NCBI GenBank assembly: GCA_051453625.1
Contig: JBOZIK010000001.1
Coordinates: forward strand, 293,020,375 to 293,075,902
Direction of reading: 5' to 3'
From: Welwitschia mirabilis
Taxonomy: Eukaryota; Gnetophyta; Gnetopsida; Welwitschiales
DNA: 55,528 nt
The first letter of the stretch is position 1. Each line of letters opens with the position of its first letter. The position numbers were made by a program, and so were the translations under genes. Below the pieces are notes generated by a model. It saw nothing but the letters and a program-made list of their open reading frames with translations. It was not told where the DNA came from and did no database searches. Positions 47,781 to 55,528 of this stretch are shown piece by piece.

Positions 47781-48687
47781 ATTTATTTGCACATTCTAAG
47801 GTAATATAATCCTTTGCATTCATAACATTGTATAGAATTAGGAGGATTCTTACCTTTGTCCTTATCTCTTTTAAAGGGTTGTTGAGAAGATCTTTCTTCC
47901 TTCTTCTTAAGAAACCTATTAAAGTTTCTTATCAAGAGAGCTAAATCATTATCTTCAATATCCTTACTTGAGTGAGATTTTTTATCCATATCTAATTCAG
48001 GTTTAAGATCTATGTTTCTCTATTTTGTATAATCATCTTCTATCCATATGGAGGCTTATATGCCATAAGTAAACCTTTGAGTTTTTCAACTTTGATAAGA
48101 TCAATATATTTACTTTCTTCAATGGTAGTGATATTGGATCTAAATTTCTTAGTAAGAATTTTAAGAATTTTTCTTACAACTTGGTTCTGAGCTACAACTT
48201 TACCTAGCCCCCACCTGCCATTCACGATATCATTTATCTTTGAAGTGTATTTTGCTAAGGTTTCTAAATCTTCCATATTTATGTTTTCAAACTGAGTTGC
48301 TAACATTTATAGTTTATCATTTTTCACAACATTTATTCCTTCATGTGTAACTCTTAAGGTCTCTCATATTTCTTGATCTGATGAGAATTGCACCACTCTA
48401 TTATATTCTTCCGAGGATAAGACACATATTAAGGCATTCATGACCTTATCATTCATTTGAGTACCTTATTTGTCATCTTAATTTCATTCATTTCTTGGAT
48501 TTAGAATGGTCTTACTACCAACCACTTTCATAGGAGCAACATAGCCTAGTTTAAAGGTTTCCCAAATCTCATAATCTAGAAATTGTAAAAAGATTGTCAT
48601 CTTGGTTTTTCAATTGGAATAGTTAGATCTTGAGAACAGAGGTGGTCTGAAGATGAATTGATCTTTAGGAAAATTTGAGGAAATCAT
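47780..48687 (-). pseudogene. Copia-2 gag (UBN2 type, relic)
   Basis: The start is ATG at 48687, 54 bases after the primer site. The N-terminus reads MISSNFPKDQFIFRPPLF. Then follow MTIFLQFLDYEIWE near 48600, MNALICVLSSEEYNRV near 48440 and IWETLRVTHEGIN near 48370, the UBN2 hallmark (S..E.W..L...HEGT). Two clean frames cover 48306-48040 (QFENINMEDLETL, VVRKILKIL, EESKYIDLIKVEKL) and 47989-47783. The latter ends in a zinc knuckle CYECKGLYYLRMC at about 47830-47792, with Tyr in place of the His of CX2CX4HX4C. It is the best preserved gag in the window. Confidence 0.85.
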
Positions 48688-48740
48688 TTAATCTGTAATT
48701 ACACCATAAGAGATAAGAGACCCTAATCTAGAGTAACTAG

Positions 48741-48753
48741 GCTCTGATACTAA
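48741..48753 (-). other. Copia-2 primer-binding site (left contig)
   Basis: The minus strand reads TTAGTATCAGAGC, one mismatch from the iMet site, beside the LTR end at 48755. A second copy sits at 49171-49184 across the gap. Confidence 0.8.
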
Positions 48754-48754
48754 T

Positions 48755-49032
48755 TGTTAGAATTATAAAACACCATAGAGCAAGGATGAATATGGTTTTT
48801 AAATTTTAACTAAAAAAAAAGAGAAACTAATTACAATAAATAAATATAATAGTAGGAATTAAAAATATAACATAAAAAGAAACTACTTGATTTATAGTGG
48901 TTTGGATCTCTAAGACTACTCCACTCACAAGAGGTAGTATAAGTATTCACTCTCTTGGTTTCTTTAATCAATAATGTGTAATAGCACAACCATCCTTTGC
49001 TAGAGCTACAATTACATAGCTTTCTCCTTCTT
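48755..49032 (-). repeat. Copia-2 5' LTR fragment before the gap (redundant)
   Basis: It repeats the first ~280 bases of the LTR at 49185, with about 4-5% difference, and is cut by the gap. Confidence 0.8.
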
Positions 49033-49132
49033 NNNNNNNNNNNNNNNNNNNNNNNNNNNNNNNNNNNNNNNNNNNNNNNNNNNNNNNNNNNNNNNNNNNN
49101 NNNNNNNNNNNNNNNNNNNNNNNNNNNNNNNN
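49033..49132. other. Assembly gap (100 N) with duplicated edges
   Basis: About 48703-49032 recurs at 49133-49455, including primer site and LTR terminus, with roughly a dozen scattered differences. Confidence 0.95.
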
Positions 49133-49184
49133 CATCATAAGAGATAAGAGACCTAATCTAGAGTAACTAGGCTCTAATACTAAT

Positions 49185-50171
49185 TGTTATAAAACACCAT
49201 AGAGTAAGGATGAATATGGTTTTTAAATTTTAACTAAAAAATAAGAGAAACTAATTACATCAAATAAATATAATAGTAGGAATTAAAAATATAGCATAAA
49301 AATAAACTACCTGATTTATAGTGGTTTGGATCTCCAAGCCTACTCCACTCATAAGAGGTAGTATAAGTATTCACTCTCTTGGTTCCTTTAATCAATAATG
49401 TGTAATAGCACAACCACCCTTTGCTATAGCTACAATTACATAGCTTGCTCCTCCTTAAGCTATCCAAAAGATGTTCTATATAAACTTGATGATGTATAAG
49501 GCTATGAGATTTGATTTACTAATAAGAAGTACAATCAAAGAGAGTAGAATATAAGAGTTTAGATCAAATCCAATTCACACAAGAATTCTGATTCAAGTAT
49601 ACAAAGTTTATGATTTTCATAGTTCTGTAACCATACAATCCTCTTAGATTTAATCATATATAGCCTTTAATTTTTCAAAAAACCTAAGGGTTCCTTTGTA
49701 TTGAATAGAAAGCCATTATCCTCCTTTGAATAGAGTTCACAACATTCATCTTAATTTATTCCCACATGTTAATGGATAGTTGGCCAAACATCCCAAGATA
49801 AAAGACTGAATGTTCCACTTTTAATGATCTTCCTTAACAAAGAACTAAGATAGGGATCAAATGTTGTAGATAATATGGTTAGACATAGTCATACAAAAAA
49901 ATAGATTACAGGCTTAGACATCTTGGGTTAATGGATTAGACATCCTAATATAAAAGACAACATACAAGTCTAAACATCTTGGGTTAAGAGTTTAGAGGTC
50001 TCTGTACATTTGGATATACACAAGTTTGGATATTTTAGACACAATGATAAATGATCCTTAACTATTAAATCCTAGCCTAAAGAAGTTTGATTTGCTTATC
50101 ACATTCTTTAGCTAAGACTGAGTTCTGGGTTGGATTGTATTATTCATCATTAAGATGAACCTTATCCAATA
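49185..50171 (-). repeat. Copia-2 5' LTR (987 bp)
   Basis: It is bounded by TGTTATAAAACACC beside the second primer site and by TATTGGATAAGG (TGTTGG with G to A) at 50171, followed by the CTAGG duplication. AGACATCYTGGGTTA-like motifs recur three to four times at about 49910-50030. The 70-residue frame at 49255-49467 is LTR sequence. Confidence 0.8.
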
Positions 50172-51010
50172 CTAGGTACATTAGAAAGTCCAAATGGCAT
50201 AACCTACTATTCATAAATCACATCTAGAGCTTTAAATACTATCTTCCATTCATCACCTTCTTGTATATAAATTTTATGATAACAACTTTTCAAATAACTT
50301 TGACTAAAATACTAAGATCCCATTAAATAGTTAAGAGTATCATCAATACAAGGACTTGAAAATCTATAACTAACTATTATTTTATCAATTAATTTTTCAT
50401 TCATGCACATATGCAGTTCTGATAAGTTTTTCTTTAGAGGAAGCATAATTAAGATTACATATATATCATACTTTTTCATATTAATAATTTTTTCAAATGT
50501 TTCTTAATCTACCTTGCTAGTTATTTATATTTATATGGATTCTATAATATGATAGTTTATTTAAAAACTTAGCACCTAAGCTTAAGATGAATCTTATCCA
50601 ACACTAGGTTCATTAGAAAGTCCAAATGGCATAACCTACTATTCATAAATCACATATAGATCTTTAAATACTATCTTCCATTCATCACCTTCTTGTATAT
50701 AAATTTTATGATAACCACTTTTCAAATAACTTTGACTAAAATACTGAGATCCCATTAAATAGTTAAGAGTATCATCCATACAAGGACTTGAAAATCTATA
50801 ACTAACTATTATTTTATCAATTACTTTTTCATTGATGCACATATGCAGTTCTGATAAGTTTTTATTTAGAGGAAGCACAATTAAGATTAAACATATATCA
50901 TACTTTTTCATATTAATAATTTTTTAAAATATTCCTTAATATACCTTGCTAGTTATTCATATTTATATGGATTCTATAATATGATACTTTATTTAGAAAC
51001 TTAGCACCAA
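50151..51010 (-). repeat. 432-bp tandem duplication across the Copia-2/Gypsy-2 junction
   Basis: Positions 50151-50580 and 50583-51010 are near-identical, offset by 432 bases. Each copy includes ~20 bases of Copia-2 LTR end, the CTAGG duplication and the Gypsy-2 RT N-terminal half. Differences are few and scattered, for example CAATACTAGG against CAACACTAGG. The second copy keeps the LTR terminus intact. Confidence 0.9.
50172..50176. repeat. Copia-2 target-site duplication, right (CTAGG)
   Basis: Matches 42433-42437. A further copy at 50604-50608 comes from the tandem duplication. Confidence 0.8.
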
Positions 51011-51020
51011 ATCTTATATT
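50177..51020 (-). pseudogene. Gypsy-2 RT N-terminal half, present twice (relic)
   Basis: The 90-residue frame at 50639-50911 reads LHMCINEKVIDKIIVSYRFS (the MCVD.RAIN..T..Y.FPIP motif), then CMDDTLNYLMGSQYFSQSYLKSGYH (the DLRSGYHQI region, with the catalytic Asp of K.DL lost) and EGDEWKIVFKDLYVIYE. After a stop it gives VMPFGLSN and P-S at the Copia-2 junction. The same order is repeated at 50177-50500 in the tandem copy. It joins the RT C-terminal half at 42432. Confidence 0.8.
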
Positions 51021-51289
51021 AACATCATATGAAATAGACAGTGTGATGATAAATCATTAAGTAGATCCTTTACTAAAATCCCCTAAAATTACTTTAGTAG
51101 TGTATTTACATTTGGTGTCATAAAATCTTATTATAATTATGTGGATAATGTCATCATCATTATCATTCCTTGTCTTTCCATAGTTAGCTCTCATAAAAGT
51201 TCATTTTATATCATTATGCATATAAGACTTCTTGTAAACTTGTACTAGACTTCTCATAGTATTCTTGTGCTACTACATAATATGGTCTG

Positions 51290-51660
51290 ACTTCTCTTAG
51301 TGGATTACCATGAATTATAAATAGCTAACCATTTTTTACCAATACTATATTGGCCCATAAATCAATCATCATATATTTGTAAAAGTACCATGGCCTCTTA
51401 AGAAAAATATGACATGTATTTATGGAAATAATATCACATAGTATAGGATGTATATAGTTTCCAATATGAAATATTATGTAATGCTACTTACCTATACTTT
51501 TATTTGTGAACAAATCTAGCCAGCTTACTTTATACAGACTTGGATGTTATCTTATGAGCAAACTTAATTACTCCACCATAAATCTTAATACCAAATGATC
51601 TAAACTTGTACTATCTACAATTATAATTACAAACTTGCCTTCGCATAATACATGGAACTC
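51290..51660 (-). pseudogene. Gypsy-2 protease (relic)
   Basis: The minus strand encodes CEGKFVIIIVDSTSLDHLAL at about 51650-51590, with the catalytic Asp of the VDSGS motif kept and Gly replaced by Thr. HPSLYKVSWLDLF follows near 51540, then IGNYIHPILCDIISINTCHIFLKRPW near 51460-51395. This is the retropepsin followed by the C.ILLGRPW motif that links to RT in one plant gypsy group. Sequence 51020-51290 between it and RT is readable only in patches. Confidence 0.7.
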
Positions 51661-51879
51661 AAGTGATATTATTCTCTTTGCATCTTGACATGTATCTTAG
51701 ACATAAAGTACTATGACTCATGTAAGATATTGGGTTCTTAGTTCTTTTGTTATAGATACCTTTCAATTCTAGTCTATGATAGATCTATAGTAATTAGCAA
51801 CATGCTTTACTGAAACTTTTCTAGTAGTTGGTATTTTATACAAGCTATCTATAGAAGCTCTAGAACATTTTAAAATATA

Positions 51880-52670
51880 GTACTTATAATTCCGACACTT
51901 AAAATAAGTACTACAAAATGAGTTCATAGGCTTACTAAATTATTTAAAGTTTTCTATGAATTTTCTTTCTCTACCACATGCATGAAATAACTACTATTGA
52001 TATTGCCTTACATGATTTGTATACTACTGATTTGGATCATTGAATGTCTTTACTTCCCTTACATGAACTTGTATTTTATCATTCCTTCCTCTTTCCTAAG
52101 TAGATCCTTATAAAAAAGCATTATAACTATTTATTTCTCTACTTTTTCCTTGACCCTTACATGATATTAATATGCCACCTACATTGAACTTGGATTGACA
52201 ATAATTATCTCATCCTTGATGGCTATTCTTATATCATCAATATGTCTGGTAATTTACTCCTATTTATCCTCTATAGTCCCTACACGAAGGGTTAGCTTCT
52301 TCATTTCTTCAGTGTAGTTCTTCACCAATTTCTTATTTTGCTTGAGATTTTGTAATTATTGGTATAGATTTCTTTTGTAATTAGAAGGTAAAAAATCAGA
52401 TTTTAGTTTACTCACCATGTTTTTCCAATTTTTGTTCTTCTCTTTATCTTTCTTCTTATGCTCATGCTGCATATGCTCTTAGCAGGTTTCTACTAGACTA
52501 AAGATCTAGTACTATAACTTTTACATTATTTTGTTCCTCAATTTCTTCTACTTAAAAATAGGCTTCCATCCTTTATATTCAGTTTCATATAATTTTAAAA
52601 TCTAAACTACCATCATATGTAGGAACATAAAGGTTGACTTTCCTACCAATCTTAAACAATGCCTTCAAAA
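51880..52670 (-). pseudogene. Gypsy-2 gag (relic)
   Basis: Minus-strand landmarks are KVNLYVPTYDGSLDFKII near 52650 (the D.P.Y.G..D...F..W start of retrotransposon gag, PF03732-like), RMEAYFxVEEIEEQNNVKV near 52560, KNWKNMVSKLKSDFLPSNY near 52430 (the W..M...L...F.P..Y motif) and TEEMKKLTLRVG near 52300. A zinc knuckle lies near 51930-51895, YFKCRNYKYYILKC, with Cys1 and His replaced by Tyr. Stops are frequent. Confidence 0.7.
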
Positions 52671-53503
52671 GTGTTTCTTCTTATGATCCATCATCGTTAA
52701 ATTATGATTTGTGATTGGTGGATGTCCCTATTATTGCTTACTTGTTACTACATTTTTAAGATGTAGAGTCTTCTTGTGGCTATTTTTGAGCTACCTTTAC
52801 TACATCTAGATGCTCCTTAATTCATTGTAGCATCTCTAGAACTTTACCATCTTTTCATTCATTGTACATGGTCCTCCTTAACCACTTTATCCACATATAT
52901 GTACACTTAATGTCTTGTTACACTACTATAAATCCCTCTGCCTTTAGGGAGTTTTTCATACTAATGCTTTGGAACCTCCTCTTTCTCCTCTCTTTTTTTA
53001 TCCTTTTTATTTTTTCTCTTATTTTATAATATCACCCCTATTTTATATATAAAAATAAAGTATAAATAAAAACTTCATATAATACTAGGCAAAGCTCATA
53101 GGAAGAAGCCACATAGAGAAATAAAAACTAAGGAATAGCTATAATGTAGTTTTAATGATGCAAATAATGATACACATGTACGTCGTTGCTTTTAAGCCAT
53201 GTTTAAGTAAGCATCATTAGAGATGAGACAACTCGCTCACATTGTCTTTGCTAAATCAACATGGATTATTCTCTGTAACTAATAAGTTTCTTTATTAGTA
53301 GGTAAATGGATTGAAGAAAACTCACTTTTAAATTTGCACTCCTCTTATAATCCATTAAGATTCTGCAGCACTCAGTGTCATAGTCAATTGAAGGTAGCAC
53401 TTTTAGCAGTATCTCATCCACTGCGTCATGCATATTACATTTTAAATTAAAGAAGTTTCTCAATAAAATTTCTTGTTTGTAAAGGAAGGAAAAGAGATGC
53501 CAA
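52670..53503 (-). other. Gypsy-2 leader, no gene seen
   Basis: Sequence upstream of gag. The 65-residue frame at 53266-53463 is unassigned. This stretch keeps a few CpG sites (for example near 53182 and 53422) unlike most of the window. Confidence 0.4.
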
Positions 53504-53660
53504 TATTAGAATCTCATAATTAGTCCAAGCACTTATAAACCCAAGTGAGGTTCCAACCTAAAACCAATTGGCAATGGGTGGAGTACTTACTAGCTTTATA
53601 TGCATGCTCAAGGCATTTTATTTTATTAATGTGGAATAAAACCCACTTATATTTTCCACA
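53504..53660 (-). repeat. TRIM 3' LTR
   Basis: Starts TATTAGAATCTC (TG decayed to TA) and ends TTTTCCACA. Confidence 0.7.
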
Positions 53661-53767
53661 CGTCCCCTAACATGTGGGCTAATAAAGCCAAACATGGAAC
53701 ATAGTCAATCATGTCGAGGAGGTATGATAATCATGTCACTCATTATCGTGACTACCCAAGAGCAACC

Positions 53768-53780
53768 TTCTCTGATACCC
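53768..53780 (-). other. TRIM primer-binding site
   Basis: The minus strand reads GGGTATCAGAGAA directly before the LTR end at 53781, matching the iMet-type site TGGTATCAGAG. Confidence 0.7.
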
Positions 53781-53937
53781 TGTTAGAATTTCTTAATTGA
53801 GTCGAACACATATAAACCCAAGTGAGGTTCCAAACCAAAACCAATTTGCAATAGGTGGAGTAACTTACTAGATTTATATGCATGCTCAACGCCTTATATT
53901 TTATCAATGTGGAACAACACCAACTTATATGCAATCA
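53781..53937 (-). repeat. TRIM 5' LTR
   Basis: Starts TGTTAGAATTTC beside the primer site and ends GCAATCA. Confidence 0.7.
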
Positions 53938-54395
53938 TTGTGGCCAATAATAAAAGACTGGATGTCTGTGGTTATGTACAATCCTCCATAGATGTTGGGT
54001 AAAGGATAATACCTAAAAGCTAGGATTCCTATGCCTTGTTCCAGAGCTTAAGTTAAGATCATCTGTAAGCGCCATGGAGGAATGAATAAAAATTCATTCT
54101 TGTAGGCCATCATTAATACAAGAAAATTAGATGAGAAAATGGAGCTTGTATCTCTTCAAAATGTTTTTGTGGAGGTTTGATAACTAGTCCAAAAGGCTCG
54201 AATTGAAAATAATCTTTTAGGAACTTGTGAAGTATATCAATGGATGATCTCAAGTTATGTAGGTATATGAAAGTGACAAGGTGATAAAAAGCTATGCCAT
54301 TATCACAAAGAAAAAGAAGGTTGGACAACCTATGATACTATGCTAATGGGGTATTAAGAGTCCATTCAAAGAAAAACTCCAGTGAAGAATAGAAT
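53938..54395. other. Between TRIM and Gypsy-2 5' LTR, unassigned
   Basis: A 71-residue minus frame (54113-54328) begins MSNLLFLCDNGIAFYHL. I do not recognise it, and no ordered motif lies around it. Otherwise nothing seen. Confidence 0.35.
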
Positions 54396-54613
54396 GAAGA
54401 TGTAGATAATTTACTTTTGTTATACAATCAAAATTACATTACATTTATAAAATTTTATCTTATCTCATTTTCACAACTCTCGTTCATACTTGGCCAAAAT
54501 TTAGGGGGTTCTTATAAAGGAAATATCTAATTTGCTTAGGAAAGATGGGGGTTATAGTAACATATTTAACTTATACTAGAATAGAGTTGTAATGTGATAT
54601 TTTCCTTATAGCA
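54396..54613 (-). repeat. Gypsy-2 5' LTR (probable)
   Basis: Aligns with 39961-40266, with some internal sequence missing here. No clear primer site was found to its left. Confidence 0.4.
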
Positions 54614-55370
54614 AAATGATCTCTCTTTTTTTTTTTAAACAAATTTTTATTTTTGTGTGCATGTTTGGGTTACCAAGTCAGAAGATATTTTGAAAAAAAT
54701 AAACCTACTAGCAATCTTATAAATCGTGAAGCTAACCATGATTTCTAATACTTCATTTTAGCATAAGAACATGGTTTCAAGCAAAAAGGATCTTAAGCCT
54801 TGTCGTTGAAATACTCCAACTTTGTCTTATGATCAAGCGTTCCTTTATTTTTTCTACCTTATTTATTGCAATCAGCCATTTCTAATGGGAATTTGAGTGA
54901 ATATCTTAATATTTTTTTGAAGCATCATGTATTCTTTTATATAGAAGAGAGAGCATTTTATGTTATTTCTTTAGATTTTACCTTGCTAAAATGCATGATA
55001 ACTCTGCTACTTCATGTAGCTCATTTCCTTTAATGTTGTTTAGGAATTTGATGTTTCTAAAAAGTTTTGCTCACTTGAAAAATCTCTCTTCCATTTCTAT
55101 GATCCTTTTCTAATTTGATGTCTTTTGAATAGATAATATGCTACAAGTTTATTAATTTATTCTCTTAAAAGACTTCTTTGTGTTTTATAAATTTGTAAGA
55201 AAACTAATAAATAAAAGATTTATTAGTAAATCTAGTTTATGATAAATATTAGAAAGTTTCCTTTTATTAAATAATTCATCCGAAAACAAATTAAACTCTC
55301 ATATCATCAAAAATTATACAAAGTCTTTTATGACCAAGGTGAAGTAGTACTTATTTCAAAAGACTTAAAT
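54614..55370 (-). mobile_element. X2, right part
   Basis: About 54690-55370 aligns in order with 2880-3620 of X1 (TCAAGCRTTCC, GATGGGAATTTGAGT-like, TTTTTGAAGCAT, TAATTTGATRTC, TTAAACTCTC landmarks), with CpG sites turned to TG or CA. It continues X2 after Gypsy-2. About 100 bases (2880-3000 of X1) seem to occur at both 39.85 and 54.75 kb. Confidence 0.55.
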
Positions 55371-55377
55371 CCAAAAA

Positions 55378-55528
55378 AAAGGGAGGGAGAAAGGGAAGGA
55401 GGGAGGGAGGGAGGGAGGGAGGGAGAGAGAGAGGAGAGGAGGAAGGAAGGGTGGAAGAGAGAGGAAGAGGAGGGATGAGGAGAGAGGATGAGGGAGAGGG
55501 AGAGGGAGGGCAAGAGAGAGAGGGAAAC
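55378..55528 (+). repeat. G+A-only tract with (GGGA)n core
   Basis: 150 bases almost free of C and T. The core at 55399-55425 is a tandem GGGA run; flanks are GAGG/GAGA variants. Many GGG runs separated by one base make it a candidate G-quadruplex or triplex former. The open frame on its complement (55328-55513) is Ser/Pro low complexity and not a gene. Confidence 0.85.

Larger units (their letters stand above)
42438..50171 (-). mobile_element. Copia-2: Ty1/copia element nested in Gypsy-2
   Basis: On the minus strand: 5' LTR (49185-50171), primer site, gag, protease, integrase, RT, RNase H and a third ORF. At 42438-42455 only 18 bases of 3' LTR remain (TGTTG joined to TATAATTCTAACA). CTAGG duplications flank the unit, and the interrupted Gypsy-2 RT reads through when the element is removed. 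The LTR terminus is intact as TGTTGGATAAG in the duplicated copy at 50603. A gap at 49033-49132 carries duplicated edges that include the primer site. All genes are broken. Confidence 0.8.
53504..53937 (-). mobile_element. TRIM: 434-bp miniature LTR element
   Basis: Two ~157-bp direct repeats, 53504-53660 and 53781-53937, flank 120 bases. Both start T(G/A)TTAGAAT and share AACCCAAGTGAGGTTCCAA and TTTATATGCATGCTCAA. The right repeat follows a primer site, and a GGGGACG-like polypurine tract (minus strand) lies beside the left one. There is no coding capacity, which defines a terminal-repeat retrotransposon in miniature. It depends on enzymes of other LTR elements. It lies in the leader of Gypsy-2. 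The 60-residue frame at 53752-53934 is LTR sequence. Confidence 0.75.
39961..54613 (-). mobile_element. Gypsy-2: Ty3/gypsy element split by Copia-2
   Basis: Gag, protease and the N-terminal RT lie at 52670-50177; the C-terminal RT, RNase H and integrase lie at 42432-40330, all on the minus strand. The break falls within the RT at the conserved PFGLSNxPS motif, and the flanks of Copia-2 rejoin there. Short direct repeats (39961-40266 and about 54396-54613) are the likely LTRs, short for a gypsy element. The protease VDSTS with HPSLYKVSWL and RPW segments differs from the DSGAT type of Gypsy-1, so the two are different lineages. A TRIM (53504-53937) lies in its leader. Confidence 0.7.

Noticed and set aside
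55328-55513. Ser/Pro-rich 61-residue frame
   Set aside because: Simple translation of the complement of the G+A tract.

Overview
The window is a plant nuclear repeat graveyard. It is very AT-rich (by eye well over two thirds A+T), has eight runs of N, and shows no intact gene. Every long open frame I could assign belongs to a decayed transposable element. The element types point to a land plant, probably a flowering plant: Ty1/copia elements primed by initiator-Met tRNA with UBN2-type gag, chromovirus-like Ty3/gypsy elements, EN-RT LINEs, a TRIM, and a plant-specific third ORF behind copia pol. I cannot name the species.

Layout, left to right. (1) 1-5250: a non-coding LTR-bounded element, called X1 here, read on the minus strand. 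Its left LTR is cut by the window edge, and a SINE-like tRNA-related stretch lies beside its primer site. (2) 5.3-8.7 kb: a minus-strand LINE relic with endonuclease and reverse transcriptase (RT). (3) 10.3-12.6 kb: a plus-strand LINE relic. (4) 12.7-16.4 kb: a minus-strand LINE of another family, tail-to-tail with the previous one. (5) 16459-26261: Copia-1, a full-length minus-strand Ty1/copia element with a perfect TCTTA target duplication, primer site, polypurine tract, gag, pol and an extra ORF. (6) 27072-37629: Gypsy-1, minus strand, with a 5-kb leader that holds a ~91-bp minisatellite. (7) 38588 to the window end: a second X copy (X2), split by Gypsy-2 (about 39961-54613). Gypsy-2 is itself split inside its RT by Copia-2 (42438-50171, target duplication CTAGG). 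A 434-bp TRIM sits in the 5' leader of Gypsy-2. (8) The window ends in a 150-bp G+A-only tract.

No element can move on its own, since all their genes carry stops and lost catalytic residues. Many lesions are G:C to A:T transitions (Asp to Asn, Arg or Gln to stop, Cys to Tyr), as expected for old methylated repeats. Useful structural points are the ordered nesting at 38.6-55.4 kb, the shared third ORF of both copia elements, the minisatellite in the Gypsy-1 leader, the 432-bp tandem duplication across the Copia-2/Gypsy-2 junction, and near-identical sequence on both sides of most gaps, which suggests unmerged overlapping contigs or haplotypes. Domain calls come from reading the translations by eye; edges are approximate unless a TG/CA end or target duplication fixes them.
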